DNA of 64,000 bases. Source: Hymenochaete sp. R1 (lineage: Eukaryota; Basidiomycota; Agaricomycetes; Hymenochaetales; Hymenochaetaceae). The stretch is taken from contig JAFREE010000061.1 in NCBI GenBank assembly GCA_019400425.1, positions 1-64,000 of the forward strand, in the 5' to 3' direction. Made by a program: the position numbers and the translations under genes. Under the pieces are notes generated by a model, which saw only the letters and a list, made by a program, of their open reading frames with translations, was not told where the DNA came from and made no database searches. Shown here one piece after another: positions 57,276 to 64,000 of the stretch (positions are counted from its first letter, which is position 1; each line of letters begins with the position of its first letter).

Positions 57276-60200
57276 ATGTCAGCCAGGGGCACCAAGCTCA
57301 AGGGTACAGGCGGCGGAGGCGGAGGCGGCGGGTCCTCTGCCAGTACTAGTGTGACTGCTAAACTCCGCGAGCAAGGTGCGTCTTCAAAGTCTTCTGCCTG
57401 CCATCGAGCGTCAAGTTTCATCCAAATCTAATCAACACAACTCTCCTTCATGCATACCGCGATCTACATATGTGTTCATAATCTATCGACTTCCACACGC
57501 ATATGGATCCCGCGTACGAACCGTCGCGCCGGACGGGTTGCATTGGTATTGGTATCGGTATTGGTATTGGTAATTTATTACAGTCGCGCTGGATGCGACG
57601 ATGCAGAATGACCCCAAGTACAAGAAATACGCGCAGCAGGTCGAGAAATGCCTCGCGAGCTTCGAGTCGATGAACGAGTGGCCGGACTTCATCGCCTTTT
57701 TGAAGCAGCTGCTCAAGGTACGCACGCACGCACGGTGTATATCTCCTTGCACAATATAAGCCTATCTGACGCGCTCTACTTGCACTTGCACTTGGTTCGG
57801 CTCGGTTCGGTTCGGTATGTTGGTGGTGGTGATGATGAATTGTACGTTCGTCACGGCGGGGTGTGGGGACGGATAGACTCTCCAATCGTATACTCAGTTC
57901 AAGGAGATTCCGCGCAAGCTGATCGTGTCGAAGAGGCTCTCGCAGTGCCTTATCCCGGCCCTTCCTTCTGGCGTCCACCAGCGCGCTCTGGACGTGTACA
58001 CTCATATCCTATCCGTCCTTGGCGTGAGTCCCCAACTCTTGACTGCGTCTGACCTCGAGTACTGAAACACTCTAATGCTCTTTGACCACGCCCACTTATT
58101 CTCTTCTGCCTCAAATCCGAACGCAAACGCAAATACAATCACCATCGCGCCGAACAACGAAAAGCCCGACGGCCTGAAACGAGACCTGCATCTATGGTCC
58201 TCCGGTCTGTTCCCGTTCTTTGAATATGCAGCAACGAACGTTCGGCCTGTGTTGCTGGAGCTTTTCGAGAGGTATTATATACCGCTACAGGGAGAACTGA
58301 GGCCTGTTATGAGGGCGTTCATATTGGCGCTCCTACCCGGATTGGAAGAGGAGACGAGCGAGTTCTTCGAACGGGTATGTGGTGCCTTTGTCTTTGCACG
58401 GTAGCTCAGGACACTGACGCTGTTTGGGAATTGTGAATGGTTTTTTTTGTGTATTTTGTGTAGGTGTTGGGACTTTTGGATAGATTGTCAGGGACGGTCT
58501 CCCCGTCGTTTTTCTTGCAGAATATTTGGTTGATCATGTTGACGACACAAGTCTCTCGGGCATATTGTTTGACGTATCTTTCACGGCGTCTACCACGTCT
58601 CGACGGCATAGACGGTACGTCGTCTTCTCTCCACCCGTATCTCTCAATGCCATGTTCTCAATGGATGCATTTTTCTAGATATCAGCCCTATCGTCGGACG
58701 CGACATCGGCCTCATGGTCCGCGCCTTCGCAGCCTCCCTCGGCGATGACAACCTCCTCGTCCAACGCGGCACGCTCGACCTCCTCCTCACCTCCCTCCGC
58801 CTCGAAGGCGCCGCCCTCGCCTCCGCCGCGTCCTCCGATCGCAAACTCCTCGTCCGCGCCGCAACAGGCGTCGTCCTCCGGCGCGACCTCTCCCTCAACC
58901 GGCGCCTCTTTGCATGGGTCCTTGGGCCCGGACCGGACGAGAACCCGGAGAGACAGACCGAGTACTTTAATCGGCATGCGAGGGGGCTGCTTGTGGAGAC
59001 GTTGAGGGAGGAGATGGAGAGGCCGAGTGCGGAGTATGCTGTTACGAGGCCGTTTAAGATTTATGTGTCGTTGTTGGATAAGTGGGAGATTGGGGCGCCG
59101 TTGACGGATGTGCTGATTTATGATGCGTTGAAGGCGGTTAGGAAGGCGTTGGAAGGGAGTCAGGAAGGTGGAGAGGACGTGGGTGTTTTTTTCTCGGTTT
59201 TGTTCTTTGCCGCATATTAATATTTTGCTTACATCTTCGTGGTTTAATGAAGGTGATGGTTACGGCGAACACCTTGTACGAGGCCGTCGAACCGAAGGCG
59301 ACATGGAAACATTTATTCAAGGCTCTAAGAGACGACCTCGAAGGCAACTCTGAGAAGATCGAAGGCATCAACATGCTCGTCTTTGTCCTCAAAACCTTCC
59401 GTGTTGACGAAGATGAAGTGCAACATGTGCATCTCCCACTCATCTTTTGCGCGGTGGTCGAAAGGCTGGAGGTGTGTCTCTTTCATAGACGGTTGCTGTG
59501 TTACCAATGCTGACCTCGATTGCAGCTGATAGCGCGGGAGGACAGTCGAAGGATCGTATCTCCATCATTCAGAGCGGCGATGGGCCTCCTTGACGAAATC
59601 CTCGAACACGTAAACGTCCTGGCTATGTCGAGTCCGCTCCAACTGCCCGACCTTGCTTTTAGTGGAAGTTTCGACGATATCGCGTGCGCTTTTTACGGTA
59701 TCGGGGAGGATTCAGTCCCAGCAAACGCCCATGGGCGTTCGGAAAAGTCTGGAGACAATTTTACTCCTGCGCTGGAAGGTCGAGAGGGAAATTTTGCTCC
59801 CGTCGTTCCATTTACCGCTTCCTTCGAGCATTTATCCAAAATGGCTCTCAGCTGCCTCGATTCATCTCCATCCAATGACGCCAGTAAAACCGAAGGCATG
59901 GGCTCAGACGCTAGAGAGGAACGGCGACTTCGCCATCACACTTTCACACAAAGCATAACGATGCTACTAAAACTGGCTACTGCGCTAGACATGGCCGCTT
60001 CAACACAGAACCATGAAGGTCTGCCTCTGACAATTTCCTGGAATCCGGAAGAATGGTTCACCCGAATATCGCGGCCCCTGGGCTCCAAGGTTTGCATTTA
60101 CTCTTCTTTCCTGAAGAAACGACTGAGCTGGATTTACAGACTTGCTCTTTCTTATGCGCAGATCGTGTTGTATCATTAGCGATCCGATTGCATGCAACGA

Positions 60201-63200
60201 CATTTATCACGCCCACGCCGTCGATTGATAGCAGACCTCGACTTCTCTACATGATGCTAGCAGTAAGCATAGCATCCATTCACACCTATGAGAGACAGAT
60301 CATAATATTACGTTATAGCTTTTGAACTACCTGCGTCCCGAAGCAAGCGCGTATCATATACGTGCTGTGCGGTTGATATGGGACCTCGAACTTGCAACGA
60401 CGCACAAGCATATAGAATCTATCATTTCCCAGTTACTTTCTACGAGCTCGCATAACGATGGGTATGATATGTACAATTCCTTTGGCGTATTATGGCGATT
60501 ATCTGGTGTGTTTTTTTCTTCTTATTTCTTGAGAGCTTTTATGCCGTTCTACTGGTACTGAAGGTTACATGTGCATGTAGACGATGCGCAGCTTCTTGGC
60601 ATACACTTCAAGGTCCCGATGTTGATCGTGTTTGAGACTTTGAAGAGTACAGATCCGGTTTTGCGACGGCTTGGTGAGACGTGGATGCGTTGTAATCTCA
60701 AATCGTTTACCCGGTACGTGTTTACGGTCTGCGTAGAATACATGTACACGTGAATCTCACGCTCTCGTAGGGTCTTGGATCCATTGCTAATGGAAATGGT
60801 CGATCCTTCGATACGTTCGACCATGGATGTGATTTCTTTAAAAGGACGAGAAATTCGCCACTACTTCTATGAGAAGCCATTCGACCAACATCGTATCACA
60901 TATCTACTTGATACGTTACTGCAGCTTGTCAAGTTCGGTGGGCAGAACTTTAGCCGAGTGGCTTCATCGACTTTGGTTGCCAAATCCCATTGCTCTGACT
61001 TTGTGACGAGGGTTGCTGAAAGTGAGTACAGATAACATTGTGAGAAGGAATGGAATGGCGCTGATCAATTTGAAGGCGGATTTTCTCTTTCGAACTCTAC
61101 GTATATAACTGTTATGATCGATCTCTTGCTTCGGTGAGTTTCCCCCGATTTCTGCAAAAAACATCTTTTATTTAACATGCCTCGTATTCTTACCCTTCCT
61201 GGGTAGTTTCTTACAGAGTGAGCCGAAAGCATCGTTAAAGATGTCAATGCAAAGCAGAAATGTGGAGATTCACTCCGTAGTCATTGATATCCTCCAGTGC
61301 CTGACTTCCCGAGGAGACCTCGACCAAATTTCAGCAGAAACAATGGAATCAGTCGTTACTATCAAGCTTTTCGCCCTTGTCCATTCCGGCCGTTTGGAAC
61401 TGCAAAACAGACTGTTGCATTTATTGCACTCTATCGTCTCCTTGTTACACTCTTCCTCCGAGAGACAGGGCATGGCGAGTCCCCAGATGACGCGTCAGTC
61501 GTCGCTGGATCCGGGTGGACTAGAGAAGAGCGCAAGCCAGTCTCTCCATCCCTCTCAGAACATGGCCAGCGCCTTGTTCGTGCAGTTACTGGTAGACGGA
61601 ATTTCCACCCCAAGCAACCGACCTCTCCTCCATCACTGGCTCGACTTCGTGCTCATGACGGTACCGCAATTCCCCCACATCCTCAGTCCAGCTATCGCAT
61701 CACTCAACACCACCGTCTGCCGCGAAATAAAAGGCGCGATCGAGAACTTGGCTTCAGTATTCAATGCTGGAAGCTCATCTGTAGACGGCGTTGGGTCATG
61801 TAATGATGACGCCGAGTTTATCATGCTCCTCAATGCGTTGGAACGACTTACGCTTCTGAGTTTGGATGAGGCAGACTTTACGACCACAGACGAGAACACC
61901 CCGATTGATAAGCCCACTTCTGAGGGTACAGGTTTGTTGAGCATCATGTCCAACGTTTTCCTTGCGGATTCCTCAGGCCAAACGCATGAGACTGCATTGA
62001 CTGCAAGTATCTCGATTTCCGTCTCCCTCCTCAGTGCTCATTTATGTTTTAGGCGCGATCGCCAGCTTACAAAGCCCTCCACGATGCGATTGGTGTGCTT
62101 TACACCACCTGGGATCTGGTGTCCAGGGAGGTGGTAGACACGCACCCTGCATCCGAAACACTTTCATACAACTTTGGCAAGACCTTGAATCGGTGCAGGA
62201 AGGTTCTCGAACGATTATATAAGTCGTATGCCTTCGAGGTCATCGAATCGTTGATTGAGTATTGGAATATCGACAAGGTGTGTTTTTGCATATTTGGGCA
62301 AAATAAATGAGCTCGTCTCATTTGTACTGGAAAGGAGGACGCTCGCACAAGAAGAGTAGCTTTCGACATCGTTGATTTCTTAACAGCGAGCGCTCAGAAC
62401 GTCGTCCACGTAGTCTGTGAAAGTATCACTTGGAGAACAAGTACTTCTATAGCCGCTGAGCGCAGTAGGAAGCAAGTCTTGAATCCTGAACTGTAAGTGA
62501 CAAAACTCGTATTATTGACTAGATGACCTTAACTCCTGGTTTAGTTCAGATATGGTCCTATATGCATTTCTGGAGGAGTACCTCTCGAAATTGGAGAATC
62601 CATTGGCTTTGCAAGTTTGGCCTCGCTACCTTTCTTTAGCCAAGGATGTGGCTGGTAATGTGAAGGAAATGCGAACCCAAGTATTCCCAGTACTCCGGTT
62701 TGTGTCTTCTTCCCTGATCGGGAAGCTGCTAATCCATGTCTATCAAACAGTTGTACGACTGTCATTGCTCTGAAGATATCTCAAACTACGGCTATCGAAG
62801 ATCGGAGAGTGAAGAGGGACCTGCATGTATATTATTCCTCCTTCGTCACCGATGCTCTGGGTTTAACTTTTGCGATAGGAGACGTACGGAAAACTAATGG
62901 ATGCGAGTATTCTGCTATCTGGTCGATCATTGGATCAAGGGATCTGGCCGAGGCGAGCGAAGGACAACCTTGTTGTTGCAGGACCCCTTGGTCGAAGTGA
63001 GTGTTTAATGAACTCGAAGTCGATTTATCTTTGTTGAAGTGATTGCACAGCTCAGTCTGAATTGACGCTCGATGAGAAACCATCGACTCCTCCGCTTCCT
63101 GGAATCGAAAACGCATTGAAGTCCCCATTATTAGACCTTTCTGAGCAGGTAGAAACTTGATTTATCTCGTCCAAGTAATTTACAACGAACTCACGCAACC

Positions 63201-64000
63201 TGCAGATTAACCAGTACTTCGCCGATGATGTCTTGCCTGGTATTCGACGATTCTTAGGAGACAACGATAAAATTCTCACAGCCTGCAATAATATCGTATA
63301 CTATATCATTAGCCCGGCTCTGAAGGCTCGAGCCTCGTGAGTGAAGTGTCCAACATAAATCCTCTCTTGACTAAATATTGCTCTAGTAATCGATTAGTGG
63401 ATCTGGAAGACATTTACATTGCAATACTGGCGCAGATCTCAAAGATCCCAGCTGCTGTGAAGTCTTGGCGAGGGCCGGCTTCGGATGTGTTCAATGATAG
63501 CAAGCTCTTTTCTGCGACACCGGATTCGGGTTTGAGATGGCGGCCCATATTCAAGAGCCTGATTGATGCGGATAAAGCAGCCTTTGGGGAACTTCTAGGT
63601 AATATGAAGCAAGGTTGCGTTTTAAATGTCTGCTGATTATGTGTTCGTTAGGCAAGGTTACCTCTGCGACGTCAAACAACATTTTTGCGAATCGAGAATA
63701 CGAGTTACAATTGAAGGCACAAAATATCCGTCGACTATCTTTTACCATTTTTGCATCGGAAAAGAACCATTTCCTAACGCATCTTCCTGCCATCCAAGAG
63801 AAACTAGTCGATTTGTTGCGGAACGGAGGCTCTCCAGTTGTTGAGAGCGAAGTCTACCTTTGCGTTCGTATCCTCCTCTGTCGACTTTCTCCGCATAATT
63901 TGTCTAGTTTCTGGCCCGTACTGCTCTCTGAGCTTGTGAGTCGAGAAATTCTTCAGATCGCCGGGATTGTCACTGATCATTTTTTCAGCTTCGGGTATTT
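57276..64000 (+). CDS. DOP1 (Dopey) family protein, 5' and central part; continues beyond the window
   Basis: At least 24 exons, of which 1680 codons are in view: 57276-57375, 57584-57717, 57877-58023, 58165-58374, 58464-58614, 58679-59178, 59253-59471, 59526-60089, 60140-60262, 60319-60505, 60581-60713, 60771-61021, 61076-61133, 61207-62002, 62053-62277, 62335-62492, 62545-62697, 62751-62826, 62879-62996, 63051-63148, 63206-63336, 63387-63598, 63652-63935 and 63989-64000 onward. Near the N-terminus, KYKKYAQQVEKCLASFESM and the WPDFIAFLKQLLK block match Dopey; later come YSSGLFPF-like WSSGLFPFFE, FGVLWRLSDD, GRSLDQGIW and NIVYYIISPALK. Dopey proteins are large helical-repeat proteins that work with Mon2 and flippase Neo1 in endosome-to-Golgi traffic and organelle organisation. 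The glycine run after the start codon is outside the conserved part. Exon 14/15 uses a GC-AG intron. The window ends in the conserved C-terminal region (LLSELLRVF), so little is missing. Confidence 0.88.
57544..57573. repeat. GGTATT tandem repeat in DOP1 intron 1
   Basis: About five copies of a 6-nt unit (TTGGTA/GGTATT) just before the TTATTACAG acceptor. It lies outside the exons. Confidence 0.8.

Noticed and set aside
57448..58005. 185-codon minus-strand open frame
   Set aside because: Antisense to DOP1 exons 2 and 3 and the introns between; no protein similarity.

Overview
The window is nuclear DNA from a filamentous basidiomycete, most likely an Agaricomycete. Most genes carry several short introns (about 48-60 nt, GTRNGT...YAG). 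There is an intact Plavaka-type DNA transposon gene, a PalI-like protein, a MYND-finger gene and a CxxC/WxxHxxxC protein of the kind common in mushrooms. No prokaryotic features, CRISPR arrays, rRNA genes or viral genes were seen. All exon boundaries below were worked out by hand from splice signals, phase and homology remembered from the families; the summed exons give an open frame divisible by three unless I say otherwise.

Layout. 1-4.35 kb: a complete four-exon Plavaka transposase gene in otherwise empty DNA. 5.6-11.0 kb: a GDP-fucose-transporter-like gene (minus) and an O-fucosyltransferase-like gene (plus) diverge from one ~650 bp promoter region. 12.8-15.5 kb: an unrecognised 300-residue protein gene and its decayed tandem copy. 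16.0-18.0 kb: PalI/Rim9-like membrane protein. 18.6-20.8 kb: MYND-finger gene (minus) broken by one TGA. 21.3-23.6 kb: RSC9-like chromatin-remodelling subunit. 23.7-25.7 kb: F-box/SirB1/YccV protein (FBXO21-like). 26.1-28.1 kb: zinc-ribbon-like regulatory protein. 29.6-31.3 kb: mitochondrial processing peptidase alpha subunit. 32.5-33.9 kb and 34.1-36.5 kb: convergent alkaline ceramidase and hexose-type transporter genes, each with a micro-exon (4 and 11 nt). 37.1-39.7 kb: tandem-bromodomain, AT-hook protein (RSC4-like). 40.1-41.0 kb: small charged protein. 42.5-46.6 kb: tandem AAA ATPase paralogues. 47-47.8 kb: mitochondrial ribosomal protein uL10m. 48.1-50.5 kb: secreted six-hairpin glycosidase. 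51.1 kb: tRNA-Gly(GCC). 51.7-53.4 kb: secreted GH5 exo-beta-1,3-glucanase. 55.0-56.3 kb: Ser/Gly-rich single-pass membrane protein. 56.6-56.9 kb: 82-residue membrane protein. 57.3-64 kb: most of a DOP1 (Dopey) gene running off the right edge.

The most connected set is the divergent fucose pair: import of GDP-fucose into the Golgi/ER and its use by a type II membrane fucosyltransferase would be a single pathway step pair. RSC9-like and bromodomain genes could serve in the same remodelling complex. The rest is ordinary housekeeping or secreted carbohydrate-active enzymes. I found no clear novel multi-gene defence or metabolic system; the most unusual signals are gene-structure ones (micro-exons, a GC-AG intron, in-frame stops, decayed duplicates).
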